DNA from: Plasmodium brasilianum
Taxonomy: Eukaryota; Apicomplexa; Aconoidasida; Haemosporida; Plasmodiidae
Assembly: GCF_023973825.1 (NCBI RefSeq)
Contig: NW_027122924.1
Location: forward strand, 269,001-333,000
Direction of reading: 5' to 3'
DNA length: 64,000 nt
The position numbers and the translations under genes were made by a program. The notes below the pieces were generated by a model. The model had not been told where the DNA came from. It did no database searches and saw only the letters and a list, made by a program, of their open reading frames with translations. Shown one piece after another: positions 48,524 to 61,708 of this stretch (the stretch's first letter is position 1; every line of letters starts with the position of its first letter).

Positions 48524-48566
<43 letters not shown>

Positions 48567-49473
48567 TTATGTATTGTGGTTATTTATCTTTTTTAATATA
48601 TTATTTGGTTTTATTTTATAAATTAATTATAAAATTTATTGAATTGGTACGAAATATGAGGAGTATTCTTTTATAATATCATGTATGTATACATATATAT
48701 ATATAAGTTAAAAATATGAGAATTAATTTTTTATTTTATTTCACAAGTTCCATCTTTCATAGTGGATTATAAAAATAACACATATATTTAAAACAACTAT
48801 ATATAAAAAATAAAACAGGTACAAATAGAAATTAAAATGTTTTTAACAAAATAGCATATATAACAAAAATATTGTTTATGGATATCTATTTTGATAAGAA
48901 AAAAAAAAATATCCATCCGTAAATATTTGAAAAAAAAAATTAACTATTTAAAATTTTATATCCAAATATTGATTTGGTAAATTATCATTTAAATAAAGTT
49001 AATTTTATTTTATCATTCTGTTTGAATACTTGTCCTTAAAAGTATATATACGTCTTCGCATTAAAAAAGTTTTGAAGTTCTGCTTCATATTGTGATTGAA
49101 TAGTACATTTTAATAAGTACGAGATTTTTATGATATACATATATATGTATATATATAATAATCTTTGTTATTAGTTTATAAATAAATGATACTTTTGTAT
49201 TTTTTTTTAAACTATTTTCTAAAGGCAGTTTTATCATTATCTATGATTGAAGTTTGGGGAATATTTGGATTTTCATTTTTGATTTTCAGAAATAACGGTT
49301 CATTTAAAGCATACGTTTATTTATTTTACTTAAGAGAAGGATATATAACTAAGGAAATGTTTCCGTTTTGTAAATTCTTTTAACTATATATATGTTTCAA
49401 ATTTAAAGGTATTTTCATAGGCTTATCAATTTAATCATTGAAATAATTTATATATACACACATATCTATATCT

Positions 49474-49522
<49 letters not shown>

Positions 49523-51088
49523 ATTTTTTTAGTACAGCTAGATTATAATTTATTATAATATTTAATGAATAGTTTATATAAACATATATTAAATATATTA
49601 TTTTCACGGTACGATGCGTTTTTGAAAAAATTTCTGTTTATTAGAATTATTGGCATTACGATTTTTCAAATAAAATAGTTTTCTAACTATGTTTACAATA
49701 TATATATGAATATCTCAACTGATCTACTCCACTTATCGAAGGTGTTCTTTTAATTTTTTATAATATCATATTGCTGTTTTTATTATGTGAATTTCGATTT
49801 ATTTTAATTGATAAACTATGAATTTATTATTAGTGCATATATTGAGAAATTTATATAAAATAAAATAAAATATAAGTGCTGGAATCTTAGTATTTAACCT
49901 TGAGTATATATATGTATGAAAAATTGATAAACAGTATATACACCAAATACTTCATTATAAGGACACTATCTTGCTATTTTTTTTGATAAAGATGTTTGAA
50001 CATACATTTGCATATGTTTACTTCCCGTAACCGTAATATTTTTCAGCATTTAATTAAAAAATGCGATATATTTGAGAATTGTTTAATAATAATAGTAATA
50101 GTATTAATAATAATAGTAATAGTATTAATAATAATAGTAATAGTAATAGTATTAATAATAATAGTAACAGTATTAATAATAATAGTAATAGTATTAATAA
50201 TAATAGTAATAGTATTAATAATAATATTAATAGTATTAATAATAATAGTAACAGTATTAATAATAATAGTAATAGTATTAATAATAATAATAATAATAGT
50301 AATAATAATAATAATAGTAATAATAATAATAATAATAGTAATGATAATAATTTTGTCCTTTTAGATTTGCTAAATTTGAAAAAATATTATAATCATTAAA
50401 AATATGATCAATAGTACTATAAGGTTCTAGTATTATTACGCGTGAATAGTAAACATAAAATATGTAAATTTAATGTTTTATTAATATAATACGTTATATC
50501 ATCATACGTATGAAAAACAAATAAGATATGGAATAATTACAGACAGTCTAAAAAAATTCTAATATAAAATTTTATTAGTTTTATTATACGATAGTATATT
50601 ATATTATGTATTTGTATTATATTTCAAAATACACTGAAAATCGAAAAGTTGAGTACAATCAATCAATTATTTATTGAATGTTCCATTAGTTTATTTATTT
50701 TTAAGGAATGTATCCTTTTTTAAAGGTATTATGTTGATTTATTTTAGTGGAATACCTATACAATGCATGGGTATATTGTTTAAAAAAAAAAATAATTGTT
50801 CAAAAACAATCATTTTCTCATGACAATTATTTATGTAGGAATAATTTGAATATATAAAAATAATGTATTCTAATATATTTTGAATACTTAAATTAGGCTG
50901 CATATAAAATCATAGAATAATTCACTTTTTAAGATAAAATATTGAAAAATATATAATTCGAGTATTTTTTTTATACACACAAAATATAATTCATATAACA
51001 TATGCTAAAGAATAAATGAAGTTTTCAGAAAATTTTATGATCTTATTCAAAATTTATGAAATAGTGAGTGTTATTTTTATCGCATAAG
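47319..51088. other. Array intergenic region C/D
   Basis: No gene supported. It holds (TA)n at about 48528-48562 and 49495-49516, a CTATATCTATATCT repeat (49465-49495), and the largest AAT/AGT microsatellite of the array (50083-50352). A 65-codon plus frame at 49186-49383 has homologous DNA at 53830 and 58700, where the frame is broken, so it is not called. Confidence 0.6.
50083..50352. repeat. Expanded AATAATAGTAAT trinucleotide microsatellite
   Basis: About 90 trinucleotides, AAT with AGT and ATT interruptions that form longer periods (TAATAGTATTAATAA). It occupies the same position as short TAATAATAGTAATA tracts in the other array spacers. It yields poly-Asn/Ser and Ile/Val frames that are artefacts. 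Confidence 0.95.
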
Positions 51089-51926
51089 TTAAAAATATTC
51101 CTTCTCTAGCCTTTTTATTAACATATATTTTTTTTCATCGCTTAGTCCTTTAACATAACATTTGGCTATTTTTTTCAGAGTATATACTACTGTTACTATA
51201 AAAAATAAAAGTGGTATCACTATACAAAAAAATGGCGATGAAAATAACTGACTACTTAGAATAAAGTACATAAACCCTACTAGAATTGGAGTAATAACTT
51301 TAAAAAAATTCTTAGCAACATATAAAAAATTTTCTTTGCCTCTTAAAAATTCTTTATCATTTCTGAAAAATGTATTCATTACATATTTCTCATACTGTTT
51401 GTCATATTTCGTAAAACCTGTAACAGTAGATTTTAATAATGATTTTTTATTTCCTCTCCTATATAAATTTATTCTTGCCTGATTATATAACGCTTCAAAA
51501 TCAATATAATCGCTATCAAAATTATCATAATTATAATTATATAGACTAAAATCATCTTCTGATGCTAATATTCTACCTTTTAATGATGAATTTACATTTC
51601 TCTCTATACGTAATGATCTTATAATATTTGTATCTAAATGGCAGCCATTGTTACACTGATTATCTAATGATGAACCAAAGACAGTTAACTAAAAATTAAG
51701 AATATTTAAAAGACTTAAAAGGAAAAAATTATGTACTTTATATATTAATATAGTTCTTGTTCTATTGAAAAAGAAAAAAAATTATACATAATAACTAAAA
51801 AATTAAGGAAATTATTAACTTGAATTTTCATATTACCTGATCAAAATATTGCCACGTACATACTGAAAGAGTAAATGTAAAATAATTAAAAAAAAAGTTT
51901 TTATTATTTAATTTTTCGACTATCAT
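51089..51926 (-). CDS. Array copy D: small two-TM exported-type protein (fam-d-like), two exons, 229 aa
   Basis: Exon 1 is 51926-51837 (30 codons): MIVEKLNNK then FTFTLSVCTW, donor GTAATA. Exon 2 is 51688-51089, after acceptor ATTTTTAG, phase 0, with no stop. The first ATG inside exon 2 is far downstream (51379), so an ATG-based scan misses the first 103 codons. Twin motifs RSLRIE (54-59) and RILASE (69-74) both keep Arg, Leu and Glu, the best RxLxxE pair in the array. The conserved core (FEALYNQARINLYRR, TKYDKQYEKYVMNTF) and the membrane pair with tail KKIAKCYVKGLSDEKKYM close the protein. Function unknown; expected to be exported if relaxed motifs work here. Confidence 0.75.
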
Positions 51927-54900
51927 TATCTTTTTTTTTTTTTAAAGTTGCTATTTAATAAATATAATAAAAAATATATGTCTACAAATGTTTTTGATTA
52001 ATATTTAATAGTATTGCATTTTATTTATAATTTAAGAGCTAGAACATTTTATCAAAATATACGATAGTTTATATATTCTTTAATTAAAAATAATTATATT
52101 ATATAAGCACTAGTAATAATCATAGAAATTACATTAAATATAAATGTTTCACGTAAACGTTTTACACATCAATATAAACACTACTCATACATTTTATAAC
52201 TGACACGATTTTAGTTGAACATAATTTAATATTAAAAAAATATAATTACATCATATAATGGGTTTATTATTTGAAAACACTATATGTCAAAAATTTATAT
52301 ACATATTTTTTATTTACATAATTGTTAATAAAATTTTCATATTATTTTATAGTATAGAAATTTGATAAAATTTATATAAAAAAAGAGTAGCTTAAAATTT
52401 TACATAAAAATTTACTGAAAAAAAAAGATAAAGAAAAAAGTTTAATTCTTATAAGTACAGAGTACTAACATTGTGGTTTTTTTAAAATTTTATAATCACA
52501 AATTAAAATATAAATCTTTTTAAAAATATATAGATCAACAATAAGAAAAAGATTGTATTTAACATATAAACGTGCTAGAAAGTTCTAAGAGTGAACATTG
52601 AAAAAATATGAATTTAATAATATACTTAAAATTATAAGCGCAAAATAATAATTTATAGATCATATTACATTTATTATTATATTTATAGATTAACAGTTAT
52701 TATTAATTTCAGTTTTATTTTTATTAAAAAATTTTAAATAAGGGTATCACCTTATAAATTGTATACACTTAAGTATACAGTAATTCATAAAATTCTATTA
52801 ATTAATATTATATGCATAATAAAAATATATTAAAACTAAAAATTAGAACAAATTCATATATTATTATTTATTGAAACTAAAAATTAGAACAAATTCATAT
52901 ATTATTATTTTATAAATATCCTTACTTTGTTCTGAGAAAAGAAAAAAAGAAGCAACAAAATATAAATAGTAATAATGAAAAAAAAAAAAAAAAAAAAAAA
53001 GCAAGGTAGCAATTAATTTTATTCTGCAAATAGAATTAAGCCATATTTAGAAATTATAATTTAAAAAAAAAAAAGAAAAGCAAAAGTTCAAATAAAATTA
53101 CTAAGTTTAAAACTATTATATTAAAATATTACTAGGGTATACTTTAAAAATCATTGAATATTAAAGAATATCCTAACAATATGTTTTATACATATGTATT
53201 TTATGTATTACAGTTATATTTTTTAATATATTATTTTGTTTTATTATATAGATTAATTATATAATTCAATGAATGAGTATGGAATATGAGAAGTATTTTA
53301 TTATAATATTATATATATATATAACTTAAAAACATGCGAATGAAATTTTTATTTTATTTAACAAGCTTCAACAATATATGGTGAATTATAAATTGCATTT
53401 GAAAAAAATTACATATATATATTATTTCATCTATATGAAAAAAATAAAATGGGCACAGATAGAACTGTATATATTTCTAAAAAAACAGAATATATAACAA
53501 AAATATTGTCTACGAATATCTATTTTGATATGAAAATAAAATACCCATCGGCACATATTTAAAAAAAAGAATTGGCTATTTAGAACATTTCTTATGCCAA
53601 CCTTTCTTTGTATACAATATTATTTAAATAAAATTTATTTTATTTTATCTTTTTGTTTAAATACTTGTTCATAAACATATATATGGGGTTTTGCATTAAA
53701 AATGTTTAAGTTCTTCTGTTTCATATTGTTCAGTAGTACGTTAAGTACAAGATTTTTATGATATAAATATATATGTATATATAATCGTTGCTGTTATGTG
53801 ACTATAATTAAATAAACTTTTTATATATATATTTTTTTAAATATTTTCTAAAGGCGGTTTTACCATTTTCTATAAGTTGAAGTTTGGGAAATATTTGAGT
53901 TTATATTTTTGGTTTTCAGAAGAAACAGGTCATTTAAAACATACGTTTATTAATCTTTCTTAATAGAAGAATGTGCAAGCAACTAAGGGAAAGCTTCGGT
54001 CTTGTAAATTCTTTTAACTATATATGTTTTAAATTTAAAGGTATTTTCATAGGCTTATCAATTTAATCATTGAAATTATATACATACACACATATATATA
54101 TTTTTTTTTTCAATTTTTTTATTAGAGATATATTATAATTTATTATAATATTTAATAAATAATTTATATAAACATATATTAAATATATTATTTTGGAAGA
54201 ACTATGCGTTTTTAAAAAAATTTCTGTTTATAAGCATCAATTAATTTCGTATAAATAGATTTTCCAACTATATTAATATATATGTGAATATCTCGACCAA
54301 ATTATTCCATTTATCTAAGTTATTCTTTTTAAATTTTATAAGAACATATTGTATTGTTTTATTATGTGAACTAATATTTAATGTAAATGTCAAATAATGA
54401 ATTTATTTTTAGTACATATATTTGGAAATATAATAAAAAAGAGAAATATATAATATTAGTGCAACTTCGATGTGGAACATCGGATATATATATATATATA
54501 TATATGTATGAAAAAATAATAAACCAGATATATATTTAAAATTTCAAAATATGGATACTTTCTTCCTATTGTTATTGACAAAGATGTTTGAACATATATT
54601 TGCAGATATTTGTTTACAATGATCATAACACATTTCATCAATTTATTTGATATTGTGATATATTTTCTCATTATTTAATAATAATTATAGTAATAATAAT
54701 AATTTTGTCCGTTGCGATTTGCATAATTTAAATAATTATGAAAATCCATAAAAATATGATAAATAGTATTAAAAGGTACTGGTATTATTACGAATATATT
54801 GTAAACATAAAATATTTAAATTTACTGTTTCTTTAATATAATACATTTTATCTTCATATATATGAAATATAAGTTAGTTATAAATGTTTAAATATAATTT

Positions 54901-55300
54901 AGGTAAATTCTATTATCAAATTATATTACTTTTATTATAATATATTATATTATATATTAGTGATATAGCTTATAATATATTAAATGTTTAAAAGTTGAAC
55001 ACATTCAAACAATCATTGGTTAAAGATAACGTCTTATATGTTACATGGTATTTTGCGTTTTATTTTTTTGAAAAAAATAAAGCGAAGTGAAGAATTTTTT
55101 TTCCTTAGTAAATCTTTTATTGTATATTAAAATCAATAAACATATAATAACAAATTACTGTTTTCGTATTAAGCCTTTTTTAATACTAAATATTTTTTTA
55201 AGTTATATATAATTATACGCCGTTTAATTAGTCCATATTTTAATTAATATAATTTGTATGCTTCTATGGAAGAATTTTTTGTAAAATGATGAATATATAT

Positions 55301-55352
<52 letters not shown>

Positions 55353-55465
55353 TTAACAATATCATAATTACAATTACTAAGTTGAAATCCACTATTAGAT
55401 TAAGTGTTCTAAAATTTTTCGAGTGTTACCTTACTTTTTTTTAATTATGCATTCACCTTCTTTTA

Positions 55466-55512
<47 letters not shown>

Positions 55513-56079
55513 TTTTTTTTTCTTTTTTTTTTATATATTTATTTTTAGCCTCTTATGGCTTACCTTTATCGGAAAAATTATTTTTTATTTCTTGTTATAA
55601 AAAAAGAGTGTTACAGTAGCTTATACAATCTTAAGAAAATGTACCTTTTTTTAAAAGGAATAGGTTTCAACTAGATTCGTGCTACATGGAAATAAATTAA
55701 TGCGTACAAAAAATTTAAAAAGAACGTACAAAAGTAAAAAAAAAAAAATTGTTCTTAAAAATGTATTTCCTTCTAACATTTACTAATTATAAGTAATTTA
55801 AACATATTGGTGTGTTGTATAAATTACTCTGGATATTTTTATTAGGCGGAATAATAATATAATATTACAAATTATTTTTTGAGACAAAATGATGAACAAA
55901 ATAAATTTCGAGAATCTTTTTGAACTTACAAAACTTAATACATATAAAGCACACCATAGAATACGTGATATTTCAAGAATATTCGATTTTCTATTTTAAA
56001 ATTAATGAATTGTGGGTGTAATTTTTATCATATAAAATTAATAAAATTCAACCTTCTTTTCATTTAAATTATTATTTTT
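51927..56079. other. Array intergenic region D/E
   Basis: No gene supported. It includes a duplicated ACTAAAAATTAGAACAAATTC segment (about 52827-52908), the block at 54500-54780 nearly identical to 59360-59640, and long (TA)n tracts at 55306-55347 and 55468-55506. The last about 100 bases belong to a conserved 3' tract shared with copy F. Confidence 0.6.
55306..55347. repeat. (TA)n microsatellite
   Basis: About 20 uninterrupted TA units; a second similar tract lies at 55468-55506. Confidence 0.95.
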
Positions 56080-56866
56080 CTAATTATTAGATCTTTTAGA
56101 ATAACAATTTCTCCATTTTTCTCAAGTGTAAATAATGTATCACAAAAAAATTAGAGATGATACCTCTAAACGAGTAATTTGTTCTTCTAGAATAACCAAG
56201 GACAATAGAATAATGATAATGAACGCTAACAAAAATGGAGGAGAAAATATAAGAATACTAACTAAAGGTGAAGAAATGTTTCTACTTCTTACATGTCCAT
56301 CATTACAGCTTACTAAGCTCATTATAATTTCCTCATGCTTTTTATCATATTTCTTAAAACATTTAACAATAGAATTTAAAAACGATTTTTCATTTTTAGC
56401 TTTATATATATTTATTTCTGCATTTTCATGTAACCATTCGAAGTTATTATAATTATTTGTATCATAATAATAATTTCCATATACTATAAAACAATATTTT
56501 GTTGTCAATATTCAACACTTTTATAACGAATTTTTATTTTTTTCTCTACATAATGTTCTAATAACTCTTGTGTCTAAATGGAAATTATTGTTGTTTTAAT
56601 TATCCAATAATGGAAAAAAAGGCAGTTAAATAAAAATTAAGAAAAATATTGAAGATTTAAAAGGAAAAAATGATATACTTCAAAAATTAATATAATTCCT
56701 ATTTTATTGAAAGAAAAAAAAAAAAAAAAATACGTAATAACAAAAAATTAGGGAGAATATAAAATTATTTTTTTATAGTATATAATAGAAAAATTGCCAC
56801 ATTCATACCAAAGCGATAAATGTAAAATATTATAGAAAAAAAGGATTATTATTTGTTTTTTTAAAA
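56080..56866 (-). pseudogene. Array copy E: heavily broken fam-d-like gene
   Basis: Most of exon 2 aligns with copy F but is broken many times. The acceptor AG is AT (base 56630), one base is inserted after the T run, and in-frame stops occur at 56598-56596, 56523-56521, 56514-56512, 56142-56140 and 56124-56122. The TGA at 56514 replaces the Arg of the second export-like motif (stop-ILTTK). The exon 1 remnant (about 56866-56793) has no clear start ATG and no donor, and contains stops within the former signal (FFL-stop-YFTFIALV-stop). The core (FEWLHENAEINIYKAK, KKYDKKHEEIIMSL) and the E/F-type tail (EKWRNCYSKRSNN) are still readable. It is non-functional. Confidence 0.85.
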
Positions 56867-59800
56867 ATTTCTATATAATTCAAGTAATCAAAAAATTTGC
56901 TCACAAAAGATTTTCTCTAATATTCGTTGTATTGTTTATGTATTTTTTTTTTGAAATCTAGAATATTTTATATTTTTAAATTAAATGTATTTAAGTTATG
57001 TTAGTAAAAGTAATAATCCAAGAGAATGCATTAAATAGAATGTGTTAGGTAAAGATTTTATAAAGCAATGTTAATAAAAGATGTACTTTTTACAAATGTC
57101 GTTATTTCGGTTGAACATAATTTAAACATTAAAAAAAATATAATTATATATATCATATAATAATTATATAATTTAAAAGCATTGTGAACAATTTATATAT
57201 ATATATCTTTATTTACATAAATGATAATAAAATTTCACGTTAATTTATTGGGGGTATAAGAATTCTGGTAAAATTTAAATTAAAAAAGTTGTATGTTAAA
57301 ATTTTTAATAACAATTTATGAAAAAAAAGAAAATATAAGGGAAAAAATTTAATTCATTCATTAGGGTAGAAACGATTTAAGCTTTTAAAAATTTATTAAC
57401 ACAACTTATAGCATACATTTTTTTAAAAGTATATGTATGTTATCTACGACAGAAGGAACGTATGGAACTTGTAAGAACGATGGAAAATTGTAATCGTAAA
57501 TTTTGAATATAATAATACGTTTAAAATTTTAAATAATAAATATTAATGACAAGTTATATATTATACTTCTTTTTTTGTTCTCCTAATTATAGTTTACTAG
57601 AAATTATTAGTTGTATTTTAAAAAAAAAATAATTTATGTAAGATTATACTCTCCTATGCATTGTATTCACTTAAGAATACAGTAATACATAAAAATGTAT
57701 TAATTAATAGTATATATATAATAATAATATATTAAAGCTAAAAATTGGAAAAAGGTAAAATATTTTTATATTATAAATATCCTTCTTATTTTGTTCTAAA
57801 AGAAGTAAAGAAAGAACAAGTAAAAACATATATATAGGCATATAAATAAAGATAAAAAGGAGAGAGAGAAAAAAAAGATGACAACTAATTTTATTATGAT
57901 AATGGAATTAAGACTTAATCTGGAGATATAATTTTACAAAAAAATAAAAAAGAGGAAAATGTGCAAATAAAATTGCTAATTTTAAAACTGTTATGTAGAA
58001 TATTATACGTGCACTTCAAAAACAAAAAAGATGGATACTAAAAGAAACTTTAAGAATATGTTTTGTATATATAATATATATAACTGTATTTTAGTTTTTT
58101 TAATGTATTATTTTATTTCATTATATAAATTAATTATAAAACGTTTTACAGTGGTGCGGAATATGAAGAGAATTTTTTCATAATATATATATATATGACT
58201 TAAAATCATCTGTTTGAAAATTTTATTTAGTTCAGTGAATTTCATCTACATATGGTAGATTATAAATAGTAGTTGAAAAAGATAACACTCACAATTTTAT
58301 TTTATTTATATATATAAAATAATAGGCACAAATAATATTGAAAATATTACTAACAAAAGAGCATATAGTAATAATACTGTCTACAAATATTTATTTTATA
58401 GAAAAAAAAATTATCCATCCTCAGATATTTGACAAAAAAATTGACTGTTTAAAAAATTTTATATTCTAACAAGGTTTTGTATATATTACCATTTAAATAA
58501 AATTAATTTTACTTTATCATTTTGTTTGAAAACTTGTTTATAAAATCTATTTACATTATTTTCCTTTTAAAATATTTCGAAGTTTTTATGTTTCATATTG
58601 TAATGGAATAATATAATATATAGAAGATTTTTATGATGTATACATGTATGTATATAATCGCTTCTTCTATTAAACTATAATTAAATGCACCAGTAATATT
58701 TTTTTTTTTAAAAAAATACATTCTAAAGGTATTTTTACTATTTCCTAATATTAAAGTTTAGGTAATATTTGAGTTTTCTTTTTTGATTTGCAGAAATAGC
58801 AGGTTATTAAAAATATAAGTACATTTATTTTACATAGGTTAGGAATGTATATATAACTAAGGATATGTTTATATCTTGTAAATTTTTTAAACTAAATATA
58901 TTTTAAATTTAAAGAAATTTTTATAGGTTTATCGATTTATTAATTGTAATTATATATATACATGTATATATTTTGCTATTTTTTTAATAATGCTAAATTA
59001 AAATTTTTAAAAATAGTTCATAAATATTACGTATTAACTTATATTAAATATATTATTTACTTCGAACTATCCGATCTTGTGAGAATTTTTGTTTAAATGC
59101 ATTTATGTGCATATTATGATATTTTATATAAGAAGGTTATATAATTCTATTGAAATATATATAAATAACTCAACCAAATTATTTTATTTGTAGTAGTTAT
59201 TCTTTTTATATTTTTCAACATAATATTGTTGTTTTATTAAGTGCACATTTATTACTTACAATTAACTAACCATGAATTTATTACTAGTGCATATATTGAG
59301 AAATATAATAAAAAAAAAATAAATAAAAATAATGGAACCTTAACATGTAACCTTGAGCATATATATGTATGAAAAAATAATAAACAACATATATATTTAA
59401 AATTTCAAAATATGGATACTTTCCTTTTAATGTTATTGACAAAGATGTTTGAACATATATTTGAAGATATTTGTTTACAATGATCTTAACACTTTTCATC
59501 AATTTATTTGATATTGTGATATATTTTCTCATTATTTAATAATAATTATAGTAATAATAATAATTTTGTCCTTTTCGATTTGCTTAATTTAAATAATTAT
59601 GAAAATCCATAAAAATATGATATATAGTAATATAAGGTACTAGTATTATTATGGGTATATTGTGAGCAGGAAATATTTAAATATACTGTTTCTTTAATAT
59701 AATACTATTTTTCTTCAAATGTATGAAATACGAATCCATTATAGAATATTTACAAATTAGACAAAATATATTATCAAATTACATTAGTTTTATTATAATA

Positions 59801-60927
59801 TATTATATTTTACTGATATATCTTGTTTTATATTAAAAACCTAAAAGTTGAGCAAAATCATTCAGTCATTAGTTAAAAATAATGTCTTATATATTTCTTG
59901 ACATTTTGCGTTTTTTTTTTTTGAAAAAAATAAAGCAAAGGGGAGAATTTTATTTTATTTTATTTTTTGTATATATAATTATTTGATCTATATTTGTTTT
60001 TTCTGTTTTTTTTTTCCTTAGTATATCTTTTATTATATATTAAAATTATTATACATATAATAACTCATTATTATTTTTATATCATTCCTTTCGTGATAAT
60101 AAATATTTTTTTATGTTATATATAGTTATTCTTCCTAAAAAAATTCCGTAATTTAATTAATATGCAGCATATCCTTGTATAGAAGAATATTTTGTAGCAT
60201 GATATATATATATATATAATATAATATTATATTATTATAATTTTATCTTAATTAACATTATTATGAGGTAGGAATTTATTATTAGACTGAGCATTTTGAA
60301 ATTTTAGTAGAGTTTCCTTCCTTTTTTTTTTTTTTTTTATTATTCATTTACTCTAATTTATTCATATATATAAATATATATATTTTTATTTATTTATTTT
60401 TACCCTTTTGTGGCATGCCTTTACGGAAAAACTCTTTATGTTTTATTTAAAAAAAAAGGTGTTGCATTAAATTATGTATTCTCAAGATAATATACTTTTT
60501 TTTAAAGGAATGCGTTTCAATTAAATTAGTGGCATGCGAATATAAAATAATGTTTTGAAGAAATTTAAAAAAACTTACAAAATTAAAAAAAAATAATGAA
60601 TTGTTCCAGGAAATACTTTTTATTCTAACAATTACTAATTACGAATAATGTAAACAAATAATTGTAATGCACATATTTTGGATACTTAAATTAAGTAGCA
60701 TATAATAGTATACAACAAATTATTTTATAAGATAGAATGATGAAAAAAATAAAATTTGAACATTTTTTTAAACTTACAAAACTTAATACATATAAAGTAT
60801 AATACAGAACGCATGAAATTTCAGGAATATTCGATTTTCTACCTTAAAATTAATGAATTGTGGGTGTAATTTTTATCATATAAAATTAATAAAATTCAAC
60901 CTTCTTTTCATTTAAATTATTATTTTT
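56867..60927. other. Array intergenic region E/F
   Basis: No gene supported. Closely related to spacer D/E: the 59360-59640 block and the segment around 59880-59960 match 54500-54780 and 55020-55100. The final about 100 bases before 60927 are nearly identical to those 3' of copy E. Confidence 0.6.
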
Positions 60928-61708
60928 CTAATTATTAGATCTTTTAGAATAACAGTTTCTCCATTTCTTCCAAGTGTAAACGAATGATAATAAAAAAAAT
61001 ACAAATGATAACCCTAAGCGGGTAGATTTTTCAACGGGAATCACGATAGAACATAAAATAATGAAAATGAACGCTAACATAATTGGAGCAGAAATTATAA
61101 GAATACTAACTAAAGGAGAAGAATTATTTTTACTTCTTCCATGTCCATCATTACGGCTTAATACCTTCATTACACTTTCTTCATACGTTTTATCACATTT
61201 ATTAAAGCATTTAACAATAGATTTTAATAACGATTTTTCATTTTTGGATTTATACATATTTTTACCTGCCATTGCATGTAACCCTTCAAAGTTATTATAA
61301 TTGTTACCATCATTATAATAATTATCATATATATTATAATCATATTCTGTTACCAATATTCTACTCTTTAATGACAAGTTTTTATTTTTCTCTGCGTATA
61401 ATGTTCTCATAATATTTACATCTAAGTGGTAATTATTGTTGTTTTGATTATCCAATAGTGAAAAAAAGGAAGTTGACTAAAGATTAAGAAAAATGCAGAA
61501 GATTAAAAAAAAAAAAAAAGAATTATTTACTTTATAAATTAATGTAATTCTTACTTTATTTAAAAAAAAAAAATGCATAACAAAAAATTTGGGAAAATAT
61601 TAAATTTAATTTTTATATTACATGATCGAACAATTGCCACATCCATACTAAAAGGGTAAATGCAAATGATTTAATTAAAAAGGGTTTATTATCCATTTTA
61701 TTGATCAT
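60928..61708 (-). CDS. Array copy F: small exported-type protein (fam-d-like, E/F subtype), two exons, 204 aa
   Basis: Exon 1 is 61708-61622 (29 codons): MINKMDNKPF then hydrophobic SFAFTLLVWMW, donor GTAATA. Exon 2 is 61476-60928, after acceptor ATCTTTAG, phase 0. An ATG four codons in would also serve as a start. Twin RxLxxE motifs are complete: RTLYAE (53-58) and RILVTE (68-73). The conserved core (NFEGLHAMAGKNMYK, KCDKTYEESVMKVL) is present. The C-terminal part differs from copies A-D: a membrane pair (ILIISAPIMLAFIFIIL, SFVFFLLSFVY) and a shorter tail, KKWRNCYSKRSNN, seen elsewhere only in pseudogene E. This is the intact member of the E/F subtype. Function unknown; family as for copy A. 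Confidence 0.75.

Larger units (their letters stand above)
39158..61708. repeat. Tandem array of six gene-plus-flank units (about 3.6-4.9 kb each)
   Basis: Six minus-strand copies (stop codons near 39158, 42874, 46484, 51089, 56080 and 60928) share exon plan, protein sequence and flanks. Shared flank blocks include a 3' element (TTTAAAGGTATGAT ... TGGCATA/GGGATAC type) a few hundred bases after each stop and an AT-rich block ending in a TAATAATAGTAATA microsatellite between every pair. This is a cluster grown by duplication of whole units. Confidence 0.85.

Noticed and set aside
49186..49383. 65-codon plus frame in spacer C/D with homologous DNA at 53830 and 58700
   Set aside because: The homologous copies carry stops and indels, so conservation reflects unit duplication, not coding.
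50079..50399. Asn/Ser-rich and Ile/Val-rich frames
   Set aside because: Direct translations of the AAT/AGT microsatellite.
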